Position numbers and translations under genes: made by a program. Below, one piece after another: positions 1-8,849 of a DNA stretch of 64,000 bases. The notes under the pieces are model-generated. The model was given only the letters and a program-made list of their open reading frames with translations. It ran no database searches and was not told the origin of the DNA. This DNA is from Thraustochytrium sp. TN22 (lineage: Eukaryota > Sar > Bigyra > Thraustochytrida > Thraustochytriidae), in the NCBI GenBank assembly GCA_013306675.1, contig JABLUY010000067.1:85779-149778 (forward strand). The letters run 5' to 3'. How positions within the stretch are numbered: position 1 is the first letter of the stretch; each line of letters starts with the position of its first letter.

Positions 1-821
1 AACGACGTCGAACGTACCTGTACGCACGGGGCGGGTGCAGCCAGCGCGGCATGATGTGCATGATGGCAGCGATGCGGATCGTGTACGGCTCGAGGTCGAC
101 CACGCCCTTGATCGGGTTCGCACACGCTGGGTCCGTGAGGCCCGCGGTCTCGCCAAATGTCAGTGCGTAGAAGAGCTCGAAAGCAGTCAGTCGGCCCCAC
201 TCCGGCAGCGCGTCCGTGTAGTGCTCGATGTTGTCCACCGCCCGGCGCGCCCCGCCCGCCACCGCGGCGGCATACTTGCCTACCGCATTCGAGTTGATGC
301 CTGGCGTCAGCAGGGCGCGAGTCTCGGTCCATGGCTTGCCGGTCTTGAGGATGCCCGACACGCGGGGCGTCGAGGCGAACTTTTGGTCAAAGTATTTGAT
401 CATGGCCTGCATGCTCACAATGCCTTCGACGTCCTCACCGTTCGACACCCTGTACACGTGCGCGATGTCCTCATGCTCGTTCAACACGAGCGACGTTCGC
501 CCCCGTGGGTCCTTGATGCGCACGATCGGCCCGTACTGCTCGTACAGCGCCGTGTACTCCCTACGCTCGTCGTTGAGCTGCGAGACGAGACTCGTCGTCG
601 TTAGTCGTCGCCGTCGACGCTCTGCGCGCCGCACGCACCATCTTGAGCAGCCACCAGTACCCCGGCCCGGGCACCTCGTCCATCTCACGCAACGGGCCCT
701 GGTCGTGGTCGCCAGCCTGCGCCGCCTGCGCGGCCTGCGCGGCCTGCGTCAAGTTGCGCATCTTGCGCCACCGAGCGGCGTGCTTGCGCACCGTCATCGT
801 CGCCGTCCTTCGAGCTAGCAT
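1..821 (-). CDS. Cytochrome P450, 3' part outside the window, contains an intron
   Basis: N-terminal half of a P450 heme monooxygenase, paralogous to the next gene. The first exon (821 to 639) starts with an Arg-rich leader, probably a mitochondrial presequence, and reaches a VPGPG hinge and WWLLKM. The frame then breaks, but a 61-nt intron (638 to 578) with GTGCGT donor, CTAAC branch word and CTCGCAG acceptor restores it. Exon 2 resumes with LNDERREYTALYEQYG, aligning with LVWDEPKAYRDLYEQTG of the neighbour. A further GTACGT donor near position 17 suggests another intron at the window edge. The I-helix, ExxR and heme-Cys motifs would lie beyond position 1 and cannot be checked. The subfamily is not assignable. 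The gene is downstream of, and on the same strand as, the second P450, so a tandem duplication is likely. Confidence 0.85.
578..638 (-). other. Spliceosomal intron in the first P450 gene
   Basis: Read on the minus strand it begins GTGCGTGCGG, holds GACTAAC about 25 nt before the end, and ends TCTCGCAG. Removing it (61 nt, phase 0) joins two frames that both match the paralogous P450. Read without splicing, the frame stops about 20 residues past the donor. Confidence 0.85.
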
Positions 822-894
822 CGTGCTCGAACCCGCGGGCCGCCTGTCTGCCTGCCCCCTCTTGCCCTGCGCGCGTCCGCCCGCCCCGTGTGCC

Positions 895-1256
895 GCGAGC
901 GAGGCCTCGAAAGGAGTTTGACAGCCGTGCAGGGTCCTCGCAACGCTTCTTGGCGAACCCCACCGCGACGTAGGCCTCTAGCTAGTACATGCTGGAACAT
1001 GAATGAACGTGTCGACGCGAGCGAGGCCTCGAAAGGAGTTTGGCAGACGTGCAGGGTCCTCACAACGCTTCTTGGCGAACCCCACCGCGACGTAGGCCTC
1101 TAGCTAGTACATGCTGGTACATGAATGAACGTGTCGACGCGAGCGAGGCCTCGAAAGGAGTTTGGCAGACGTGCAGGGTTCTCACAACGCTTCTTGGCGA
1201 ACCCCACCGCGATGTAGGCCTAGCTAGTACATGCTGGTACATCGTGTCGACACTGC
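895..1256. repeat. Three-copy 122-bp tandem repeat between the two P450 genes
   Basis: Copies start at 895, 1017 and 1139, each opening with GCGAGCGAGGCCTCGAAAGG. Copies 1 and 2 are almost identical. Copy 3 diverges after its CTAGCTAGTACATGCTGGTACAT segment. The array lies 74 bp upstream of the first P450 start codon and just past the stop of the second, so it sits in the promoter of one and the 3' flank of the other. It shows no reading frame of its own. Confidence 0.95.
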
Positions 1257-1346
1257 AGAAGGCCAAAACAAAAGAGCATTCCGTGATGTCCCGTCCTGGT
1301 GATTATTTATTCGTTTCAACGTGACGCGCCTTTGGGCTCTTCAAGG

Positions 1347-2855
1347 TCAAAGCTTGCGGAGCGAGAGGCTTGGAAAGGGGCTGGGCACGCCAAAGTTGTC
1401 CATCTTGTAGCCCGGGAGGGGCTGGTTGGGCGGGTCGAGCGCGAGCTCGTAGCGGCGCAAGAGCGTGGCGAGCAGGATGCGCAGCTCGGTCTCGGCGGCA
1501 CGACGACCCACGCAGACCCGAGATCCGCCGCCAAAGGGGTGCGTGGCGATGCCATGGTCAAGCCTCGCCGCCGGGCAGCCGCGGCGAGCCCGGACCTGGT
1601 CGCGAAAGTAGCGCTCTGGACGGAACTGGTCGGCGTCAGGAACGTCCTCGTCCTTGTGCACCATGGCCATGCCGGGCGCGAGGATTAGGGGCGTACCGGC
1701 CGGCACGCGCACGCGCGAGTGCGGCAGGACGATCTCGTGCGAGAGCTTGCGCATGCGCATCGAGTAGTGCACCGGATGCAGGCGATTGACCTCCTTGAAG
1801 AAGGCCTCCAGGTACGGGAGCTTGACGTCGCGGCGGTAAGAGCCGTCGTCGCCCAACGCCTCGCGCATCTCGTCGCGGATCTTCGTCTGCGCCTCCGGGT
1901 AGTAGGCAAGCGCCATGAGCAGCCACTGCAGCTGGTTCGAGGTGGTGCCGACGCCGACGGGCAGCAGGCCGGTGAGCACCGGGACGAGCTGGTCGCGTGA
2001 GAGCTGCTGCGCGAGGTCCTTGAACCAGCAGCGGCGCAGGTCATCCTTGCGAGCGAAGAGCTCTTCAACCTGCTCTTGCGCCACGTCCGCGAGCTTGTTG
2101 AAGCTGCGCGACATGATCTGGTACGCAAAGGGCGGCTGCGCGAAGCTGGGCATGAGATGCGACCAGGCGGCGATGGCGGCGCCGGACTTGTCGAGATCGA
2201 TGACCTCGCGCAGGCGCGTGGTGGTGGATGGGTCAGTCACGCGCTCGCAGTTGGCCAGCATGAGGGCCGTGAAAAGGTCGAAGGCCGCAAGCTTGGTCCA
2301 GCGCGGCAGCGACGTGCGGTAGTGCTCGATGTGGTCCACGGCCGCTCGCGCCGCGTCCTCAATGGCGGGCGCGTATTCGTTGACGGCCTCCGAGTTGATG
2401 CCCGGAGACAGCACCTCCCGGGCGCGCTTCCAGCGCTCCCCCGTTCCGGACAGCCCAAAAAGGATGTTGTCCTCGCCATTGCCGAAGCGCTCGGTGAACC
2501 ACCGCCGCAGCAGCTGAATCGTGATGGCGCCCTCCACGTCTGGGCCCTCGCTCTGGTACACGTGCGTGATGTCGCCGTGGTCGAAGACCACCAGGCCCAC
2601 CAGGCCCTTGGTGTCGCGTACGCGTGCCGCGCCTTCGCGCCGGCCCGTCTGCTCGTACAGGTCGCGGTACGCCTTGGGCTCGTCCCAGACCAGCTTCGGC
2701 AGCCACAGCCACCCGGGCCCGGGCACGTCCTCCACCTCTCGCAGTGCGGGCCCCGTCTCGGCGCTCGCTGTCAGCGGCCTCAACTGCCGCGCCAAGCGCT
2801 GGCCCACCGCCAAGCGCTGGCCCGCCGCCAAGCCCCGCGTGCGCATTGTGATCAT
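1347..2855 (-). CDS. Cytochrome P450, probably mitochondrial type
   Basis: Heme-thiolate monooxygenase of about 502 residues, intact and intronless. The leader MITMRTRGL followed by Arg/Gln-rich sequence resembles a mitochondrial presequence. A Pro-rich VPGPGW hinge follows. The I-helix oxygen-binding stretch is GVGTTSNQ, the K-helix ExxR is EVNR, the PERF-like motif is PERYF, and the heme loop FGGGSRVCVGRR carries the axial Cys. An upstream in-frame ATG at 3032 would add 59 residues without family character, so 2855 was chosen. Overall layout resembles the mitochondrial/CYP11-CYP24-like clan, but substrate cannot be read from sequence. If mitochondrial, it would take electrons from ferredoxin. 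It lies upstream of its paralogue on the same strand. Confidence 0.93.
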   Translation of the reverse strand: MITMRTRGLAAGQRLAVGQRLARQLRPLTASAETGPALREVEDVPGPGWLWLPKLVWDEPKAYRDLYEQTGRREGAARVRDTKGLVGLVVFDHGDITHVYQSEGPDVEGAITIQLLRRWFTERFGNGEDNILFGLSGTGERWKRAREVLSPGINSEAVNEYAPAIEDAARAAVDHIEHYRTSLPRWTKLAAFDLFTALMLANCERVTDPSTTTRLREVIDLDKSGAAIAAWSHLMPSFAQPPFAYQIMSRSFNKLADVAQEQVEELFARKDDLRRCWFKDLAQQLSRDQLVPVLTGLLPVGVGTTSNQLQWLLMALAYYPEAQTKIRDEMREALGDDGSYRRDVKLPYLEAFFKEVNRLHPVHYSMRMRKLSHEIVLPHSRVRVPAGTPLILAPGMAMVHKDEDVPDADQFRPERYFRDQVRARRGCPAARLDHGIATHPFGGGSRVCVGRRAAETELRILLATLLRRYELALDPPNQPLPGYKMDNFGVPSPFPSLSLRKL

Positions 2856-3830
2856 TTCGACGAGCACTTGCAGATCTGCGGCTGGCCTGGCGGCCGCCCC
2901 AGGAGGAGCATCCGACCGATCGCCCGCGGCCGGGCCGCGCGGACCGCTTGCTTGATCGTGCAGGCAAGTTCCGTCTTGCCGCACAAGCGCGAAACCGTGC
3001 TGCACCAACGCGTGTTCACGGCCAGGCTGCACTGCTGCACACTGCAGGCTGGCTGGCGAGTCCGGGTTCCGTGGGATCGCGCCGTGGGATCTTGGGATAA
3101 TGGGAGTCAGCGCGGTCTCACATCAGCGCGAGCGGCGGGCCGGGCGTGAGCAGCGGAGCTGCGGAAGTCGGGACGGGGCACTACCATGGTAACGCTACTG
3201 CTGTGCCAGCCAAAGCGAACCGGTGGCCGACGTGGCCAGCAACACTGGCAGTCGAGAGCGAGCGAGGACGGCGACCGTGAGGTCAGAGAGACGAAGAGCG
3301 GAGCTCACTTGCTCTTGGCCATGAAAGTCGGCCGAGGGGAGAGTCCGACGAAGGAATGAGAGCCAGCAGTTCGTGCTGCTTTTGCAATGCATGCACGATT
3401 CCAATTCTAATCGAGCCAACTGCCAGCTTACAGTCCACATCGGCGCCGTACGGGAGCGTGCGCGTTGACCTCGGCATCGTGCTCCTTCCCTCTTCCAGGC
3501 AGAGAAAGCCGCACTCCCGCGGGCACGCACGCAAGCACGTCTGAGCGAGGCTCAAGGCACGGGCCGAGCTTGCGTGCCTAGCCGTGCCGATGCATTAGCA
3601 CCGCAGCGCGGCCCTCTGCATCCGTGCATCCATGCATCGTGCTTGCATGCTTCCAATGCTTGGCCATAAAGGGGCCCATCGGGAAGAGGCCCAAAGAACC
3701 GGCGGTCCCGGGCGCGCAGTGCCCCAGAGGCAGGAGAAGGACTGGTTGGCGCGCGGCGGGCGCGGGCCGGGCTCGGGCGGGCGGGCGCGGGCGCGCGCAG
3801 AAAGGGCGGCGGGCGAGCGAGCAGGGGAGG
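2856..3830. other. Divergent spacer between P450 and L1-domain gene
   Basis: About 975 bp between two outward-reading genes, so it should hold both promoters. No convincing coding sequence was seen. Its right part has GCATCCATGCATCGTGCTTGC near 3625 and then GGGCG-rich DNA up to the start codon at 3831, matching a pattern seen upstream of other genes here. Confidence 0.5.
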
Positions 3831-5084
3831 ATGGCGCGCGCTGAGGGCACCGCGAAGGCGGCGAAGGCGGCCGGGCTGCCGGCGGCGCGCAAGGGCAAGG
3901 GCGCGGGCAAGCGCGCGGCGCCCAAGACCAAGGCGGAGCGGCTGGAGGAGAAGAAGGCGGAGGTGGAGCGCAAGACGGCGTCGGAGGAGCGCAAGGAGGC
4001 GCGGGCGACGCAGAGCCAGCACTCGGAGCTGCTCGCCGAGGCGGAGCAGCACGTGGACGAGAAGCAGGTGCTGGCCGCCGTGCAGGCGCTGGTCAAGCAC
4101 GTCAAGCTGCGCCGCGCCAAGGTGCGCGCGGAGAAGGAGAAGCGCGACCTGCTGGATGATGACGAGGACTCGGACGAGGAGGCCGTGGCGGACGGCGAGG
4201 AGGTGGCGCGGCGGGTGGTGGACAGCAACGACACGGTCTTCGTGGCGGTGGCCCTCAAGCGCGCCGGCACGACGGAGCGCGTGACGGGCCGCGCGCACCG
4301 CATCACGGTGCGGCACCCCTTGGCGGCGCCGGGCGGCGACCGCACCATCTGCCTGTTCGCCAAGGACAAGGCGGAGGCAGAGAAGTGGCTCGCGGAGAGC
4401 CCCATCCCGGGCCTCAAGCGCGTCATCTCGCTGCAGCAGGTGCGCACGCAGTTCAACCGCTTCCAAGCGCTGCGCGACCTGTCTGCCTCGTACGACAGCT
4501 TCCTGGCGGACGACCGCATCATGCTCATGCTGCCCAAGCTGCTGGGCAAGCGCTGCTTTTATGGCACGCGTAAGCGGCCCATGCCGATCCGCCTTGCCGT
4601 CAAGGGCCAGGTGGCCGGCTCGCTCGAGTCGCGCGCGCGCGTCGCCATGGCCAGCGCCTACATGGTGTACCAGGGCACGCAAAACAGCGTCCGCGCCGCG
4701 CCGCTCCAGATGGCCCCGGAGAACATCGCCGAGAACGTCATGGATGTCATTGCGGGCACCGTCGCGCACGTGCCCGGCGGCTGGGCCAACGTGCAGGGCA
4801 TTCACATCAAGACCGGCAACAGCCTGCCGCTCCCCGTGTACAGGTCCCTGCCCACGGAGCAGGAGCAGGAGGAGCAGGAGCAGGAGGCCGAGGTCGAGAC
4901 CAAGGAGGCCAAGACGCCCAAGGAGGCCGCCAAGCCCAAGGAGGCCGCCAAGCCCAAGAAGACGCCTGCCAAGCGCAAGCAGCCCGAGCCCGCCGCCGAG
5001 GACGCTGCCCCCGCTGCCAAGGCCACCAAGGCCAAGGCCTCCACGGCCAAGAAGGCGCGCAAGCCGGCGGCCAAGAAGGCATAA
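3831..5084 (+). CDS. Ribosomal L1-domain protein, Utp30/RSL1D1/Cic1-like
   Basis: A 417-residue nucleolar protein predicted to act in 60S/90S pre-ribosome assembly. A basic Lys/Ala N-terminus and a short acidic patch (DDDEDSDEE) precede an L1 domain from roughly residue 110 to 340. Typical L1-family stretches include FLADDRIMLMLPKLLGKRCF and the GGWANVQGIHIKTG end of the fold. The C-terminal 80 residues are Lys/Ala/Pro-rich, like histone H1, as in RSL1D1 proteins. The start at 3831 has a strong context (GGAGG before ATGGCG). An upstream in-frame ATG at 3624 would add a low-complexity Arg/Gly leader and is less likely. Known family members bind 35S/27S pre-rRNA. Binding here is inferred from homology. 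Confidence 0.88.
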   Translation: MARAEGTAKAAKAAGLPAARKGKGAGKRAAPKTKAERLEEKKAEVERKTASEERKEARATQSQHSELLAEAEQHVDEKQVLAAVQALVKHVKLRRAKVRAEKEKRDLLDDDEDSDEEAVADGEEVARRVVDSNDTVFVAVALKRAGTTERVTGRAHRITVRHPLAAPGGDRTICLFAKDKAEAEKWLAESPIPGLKRVISLQQVRTQFNRFQALRDLSASYDSFLADDRIMLMLPKLLGKRCFYGTRKRPMPIRLAVKGQVAGSLESRARVAMASAYMVYQGTQNSVRAAPLQMAPENIAENVMDVIAGTVAHVPGGWANVQGIHIKTGNSLPLPVYRSLPTEQEQEEQEQEAEVETKEAKTPKEAAKPKEAAKPKKTPAKRKQPEPAAEDAAPAAKATKAKASTAKKARKPAAKKA

Positions 5085-5440
5085 GTGCAGTGAGTCCACA
5101 ACGCCTTGGCCGCACTGCAAGCCGGCCTCGCTCAGGCCGCCCGACCACCCGGTCCGCTCGTCGGCCAAGAAGGCATAAGTAGTTCCGTGCATGCACTTGC
5201 ATGCACGCCACGCCCTGCCCTGCCAAACAATACTTTTTCGTAAACAAAAGCGATGTGCAGTGAGTCGACAACGCCTTGGCCGCACTACGAGGCAGGCTGC
5301 GAACGGTGACCACGATGACCGCTCTCGTCAACCAGGAGTCGTCAATGCCATGGCCGCACAGCAAGCCGGGCCGCGGGCTGACCGTTCTCGTAAACAAAAG
5401 CGATGTGCAGGGAGTCGACAATGCCTCGGCCGCACTGCAA
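5068..5440. repeat. Degenerate repeats derived partly from the end of the L1-domain gene
   Basis: The last 15 coding bases, stop codon included, plus flank (5068-5086, CGGCCAAGAAGGCATAAGT) recur exactly at 5162-5180. A second unit, GTGCAGTGAGTCGACAACGC with CTTGGCCGCACT, appears at 5085, 5255 and, diverged, 5405. The two latter copies share an upstream CGTAAACAAAAGCGATGTGC. Spacing is 150-170 bp, suggesting local duplication after the gene. Confidence 0.85.
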
Positions 5441-5745
5441 GCCGGGGCCTGCCTCGCTCCAGCTTGAAGGCAGGCTGCGAACAGTTACCATGACGACCGC
5501 CCCGGGCGGTCCGCTCGTCCCCGTGTCGCAGCCGTCAGGTCCGTCACTGCACCGCGCTTGCAAGAAAAGAAAGAAATCGAAGCGGCACAGGTTGACGGCA
5601 GCTCCGAAGCTCCAGCTCAGGCTGAGTCCAGCAGCTCGCTCGCAGCCGACGCGACGTTGGGCCAGGCGGTCGCCGCGAGGTCGGTCGTCCCCGTTCAACC
5701 GCTTCCGCTGTGGCCCGACGAGCGAAATGATCTCGCTGTGAGAAG

Positions 5746-5789
<44 letters not shown>

Positions 5790-6532
5790 CGCGGCACGGT
5801 GGCCGCGCGCGGCGCCTCGCAGGCTCCGCAGCCTCGCAGCCGCGGCCCGAACGAGGCGGCCGACCCGCTCGACCCGGCTGGCCGAAGCGAGAAGAGAAGA
5901 TGCATGTAATGCGAGCGCGCGGCGTGTGCATGTCTGCATGTCGTCGTCACCACGCTCACCGTCACCGATTTCCCATTTCAAACTGGCGGCCAGCTCGGCG
6001 CGGGCGCGCGGCGGCGCGGGGCGCGGCGCGCGCAAAGCCGGAAGGCGGGCCTGGCGCCGGGAGCGCGGCGCGGCGCGGCGCGGCGCGGCGGGGCGCGGCG
6101 GCGGGGTGTGCGGCGGCGGGCCTGCTGCCGGCCGCGCTGCGCGAGCCAGGGCAGAGCAGGCCCTCGAGGCGTCGCGCGAGCTGCTGCCATCCAAACATCC
6201 CTCCGTCCATCCCTCGCCGCCTCCCTCTCCGTCGTGGGCCTTGGCGGCGGGGCGCAGAGCGCTCGCTGCCCGCGGCCGCGCGAGGCGGCTCGGGCCCGAA
6301 GCCGCGGGACGCGCGCTGACTGCCCGGCGCCTGAGGCATCGATCCGCTCGTGCGCGGTGCTGGCAGGTGGTGCTGCGGCGCGCCGAGGCACGGCGCGCGA
6401 CGCTCTGGGCAGCACGGGAGTTGTTAGTCCACCATCGGCGGCGGCAGGCTGTCGCGCGAGGCCGCAGCCGTCGCGGTGCGCGGCGAGGCGGCGGCGCGGG
6501 CGGAGGCAGAGGCAGAGGCAGAGGCCGAAGGC
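5441..6532. other. Spacer and probable promoter/5' leader of the carrier gene
   Basis: No gene was recognised. It holds the GGCA microsatellite (5745-5790), a run of GGCGC pentamers near 6062-6092, and then CCATCCAAACATCCCTCCGT with further CCATCCC near 6187-6215. Open frames on both strands here are Arg/Ala/Pro low-complexity and look like by-products of GC content. Confidence 0.5.
5745..5790. repeat. (GCAG/GGCA)n microsatellite
   Basis: About eleven uninterrupted copies of the tetranucleotide GGCA. It lies in the spacer upstream of the carrier gene. Confidence 0.97.
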
Positions 6533-8563
6533 ATGGTGACGCTGCTGCCGGGCGGCGGCGGCAGCAGCGCGGGCGATGACCAGGCCGTGGAGGCGAAGCT
6601 GCGCGCGCTCTTCAAGGCGCTGGACCGCGACGGGCGAGGCCGCGTGGACCGCGAGGCGGCGCTGCGGCTCATCCGCGTCGTGCTGGACGCCGACGAGCTC
6701 GACGAAGAGGCGCTGCGCAAGCTGTGCCCGGAGCACATGTGCGCCGTGACGCTGCGTTACGGCGAGTTCCGGGAGCTCATGCAGGTGGCCGGCGCCTGGG
6801 TCGTGCTTGGCGACGTCGACCGCACGCACTTCGAGCGCCGCTGGACGTCGCTCTCGGATCCGGACAACAACTACACGCTCGACTTCCCGCTGCGTCGCCG
6901 TACCTCGGCGCCACCGCGCAAGCTCGACCCGCTGCTCGACCTCGACGACCTCAACGACGACCCGGACTACAGCAAGGCGCTCTTCGCCGACCGCGTGCAG
7001 CGCCTGCGCGTTGTCGAGCCCGAGATCCGCTCGCGCATCTCGCGCAGAATACTCGATCACGTTGACGGCGCGCTGCCGTTTGCTGATCAGCTCAAGTCGC
7101 ACGTCTTTGACGCGCACCACGCGCCCACACCTGACACGCCCGCGCCTGCCGACGCGCACCGCGTCTATGTGCGCCCTCGCCCCCGCGCGCGGGGCCCGCA
7201 TGCTGGTGCGGCGGATGCTAGCGCCGAACAGGACGAGAGGCAGCAGCAGGAGCAACAGCAGGAGCAACAGCATCAAACTGTTGGCCAAGGACAGACCGAG
7301 GAGGAGGAAAAAGTGGGAGTGGACGGGGAGCAGGAGAAGAACGGCCAGCAAGCGCGGGAGGAACGGAGTAGGCAGCAGAACGAGACAGCAGCGGCTTTTT
7401 TGGAAACCTCCCGCGTGAAGACCGATGCCCAGGGCGAGGCGTCCGCCTCCAGCGGGCAACCATCGACTCACTCCAAGACGGACGTTTCCGCTAGCTCGTC
7501 CTACTCCTCGTCCTCCTCGTCGTCTCCGTCGTCTTCAAGCTCCTCCGCGTCCTCGCCTTCGTCGCTGTCGGCCCCGGTCCAAGAACTACAGGCACAGCTG
7601 CAGGCTCGGAAGCAGGAGCGTCTGGCACAACTGCAGGAGGCGGGCCAGCTCAAGTCGGCGCAGGGCGCCACCGGGTCGGCCATGGACGTCGTCAAGTCGC
7701 TGGCGGCCGGCGCTATCGCGGGCGCCACGGCGAAGACGGTGATCGCGCCGCTGGACCGCACCAAGATCATTTTTCAGACGTCGGACCGCAAGTTCTCAGC
7801 GCGCGCTGCGGCAGGCGAGATGAGCCGCATCGTGCGCGAGGAGGGCGTGCGCGGGCTGTGGCGCGGCCACAGCGCCACGCTGGCGCGCGTCGCACCATAC
7901 GCCGCGCTGCAGTTTGTGGCCTTCGACACGTACAAGCACATGCTGCTTCGGGAGGAGGACACGCACCTGACGCCTCTGCGGCGCCTCATGGCCGGCAGCA
8001 TGGCCGGTGCCACCTCGGTTTGCGCCACCTACCCGCTGGACCTCCTGCGCGCGCGCATGGCTGTGCAGAGCGTGGCGCAAGGCGGCATGCGGCACAACTT
8101 CCGCCTCATCTGGCAGAACGAGGGCCTCACCGGCGTGTATCGCGGCATCGGTCCGACGCTCTTCGGCATCGTCCCGTATGCGGGTCTCGCCTTTGGCACC
8201 TTTGAGTCGCTCAAGATCATGGTCTCGCAGCACTACGGCTCCGAAACCGTCACGGCGGGCCAGCGTCTGGCCTGCGGTGCGCTCGCCGGCTTCGTCGCCC
8301 AGTCCCTCACGTACCCGCTCGATATTGTGCGCCGCCGGATGCAAACGGACGGCATGCACGCAGCCGGTAAGCCCGGCGCGCCGCGCAAGTACTACTCCAT
8401 TCCGCAGACTTTGCTCAGTGTGGCGCGAAACGAGGGTATCATCGGCGGGCTCTTCAAGGGTCTCAGCATGAACTGGATCAAAGGCCCCATCTCGCACGGC
8501 ATCAGCTTCACCACCTTTGACATCATGAAGCGTCACTTCGATGTCACCCCGGCTCGGCGATAG
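6533..8563 (+). CDS. Mitochondrial carrier (SLC25 family) with long N-terminal extension
   Basis: A 676-residue protein. The last 290 residues form a complete SLC25 carrier: three repeats with the signatures APLDRTK, YPLDLLRARM and YPLDIVRRRM, each followed by an EGxxGLxRG-like stretch. The carrier part is closest in character to CoA/adenine-nucleotide carriers (SLC25A42/Leu5 type). That assignment is from recollection of family sequences and is only moderate. The N-terminal 100 residues hold one EF-hand-like helix-loop-helix (KALDRDGRGRVDREAA), reminiscent of Ca2+-regulated carriers but with a weak calcium loop. Between them is a Gln/Glu-rich then Ser-rich low-complexity linker of about 180 residues. 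The start at 6533 has good context. The length is about twice that of a normal carrier. Confidence 0.9.
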   Translation: MVTLLPGGGGSSAGDDQAVEAKLRALFKALDRDGRGRVDREAALRLIRVVLDADELDEEALRKLCPEHMCAVTLRYGEFRELMQVAGAWVVLGDVDRTHFERRWTSLSDPDNNYTLDFPLRRRTSAPPRKLDPLLDLDDLNDDPDYSKALFADRVQRLRVVEPEIRSRISRRILDHVDGALPFADQLKSHVFDAHHAPTPDTPAPADAHRVYVRPRPRARGPHAGAADASAEQDERQQQEQQQEQQHQTVGQGQTEEEEKVGVDGEQEKNGQQAREERSRQQNETAAAFLETSRVKTDAQGEASASSGQPSTHSKTDVSASSSYSSSSSSSPSSSSSSASSPSSLSAPVQELQAQLQARKQERLAQLQEAGQLKSAQGATGSAMDVVKSLAAGAIAGATAKTVIAPLDRTKIIFQTSDRKFSARAAAGEMSRIVREEGVRGLWRGHSATLARVAPYAALQFVAFDTYKHMLLREEDTHLTPLRRLMAGSMAGATSVCATYPLDLLRARMAVQSVAQGGMRHNFRLIWQNEGLTGVYRGIGPTLFGIVPYAGLAFGTFESLKIMVSQHYGSETVTAGQRLACGALAGFVAQSLTYPLDIVRRRMQTDGMHAAGKPGAPRKYYSIPQTLLSVARNEGIIGGLFKGLSMNWIKGPISHGISFTTFDIMKRHFDVTPARR

Positions 8564-8762
8564 ATGGATGCTCGCGGGGGAAAGGAAGAACGAAGACTCC
8601 GGGCGCTCGCCCGCCCGACGACCGGAGTGTCCTCGTTGTATGTCGTTGTCATTTTCAGCATCGTCGTTGCCGCCGCTGCCGCCTTCGTTTGGCCCGAGGG
8701 TGGCGAGCGCATGAGTCAAGCAAGTAACCCACCCATTTTCACCCAAGCAATGCAAGGCATCC

Positions 8763-8763
8763 A

Positions 8764-8799
<36 letters not shown>

Positions 8800-8800
8800 C
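8763..8800. repeat. (ACGC)n microsatellite
   Basis: About nine copies of ACGC in the 286-bp convergent spacer between the carrier gene and the PH-like gene. Nothing else was recognised in that spacer. Confidence 0.97.
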
Positions 8801-8849
8801 TTCAGAGTTCTCTTCATTATTCATTCGTCCATCGCACGGTCAAGCCAGG

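Noticed and set aside
895-1256. CRISPR-like array
   Set aside because: The units are 122 bp and contiguous without unique spacers, in a eukaryotic context.
5978-7471. Long minus-strand open frame antisense to the carrier's N-terminal part
   Set aside because: It overlaps the continuous carrier frame, has no recognised domain and consists of His/Arg/Ala-rich sequence typical of antisense reading.
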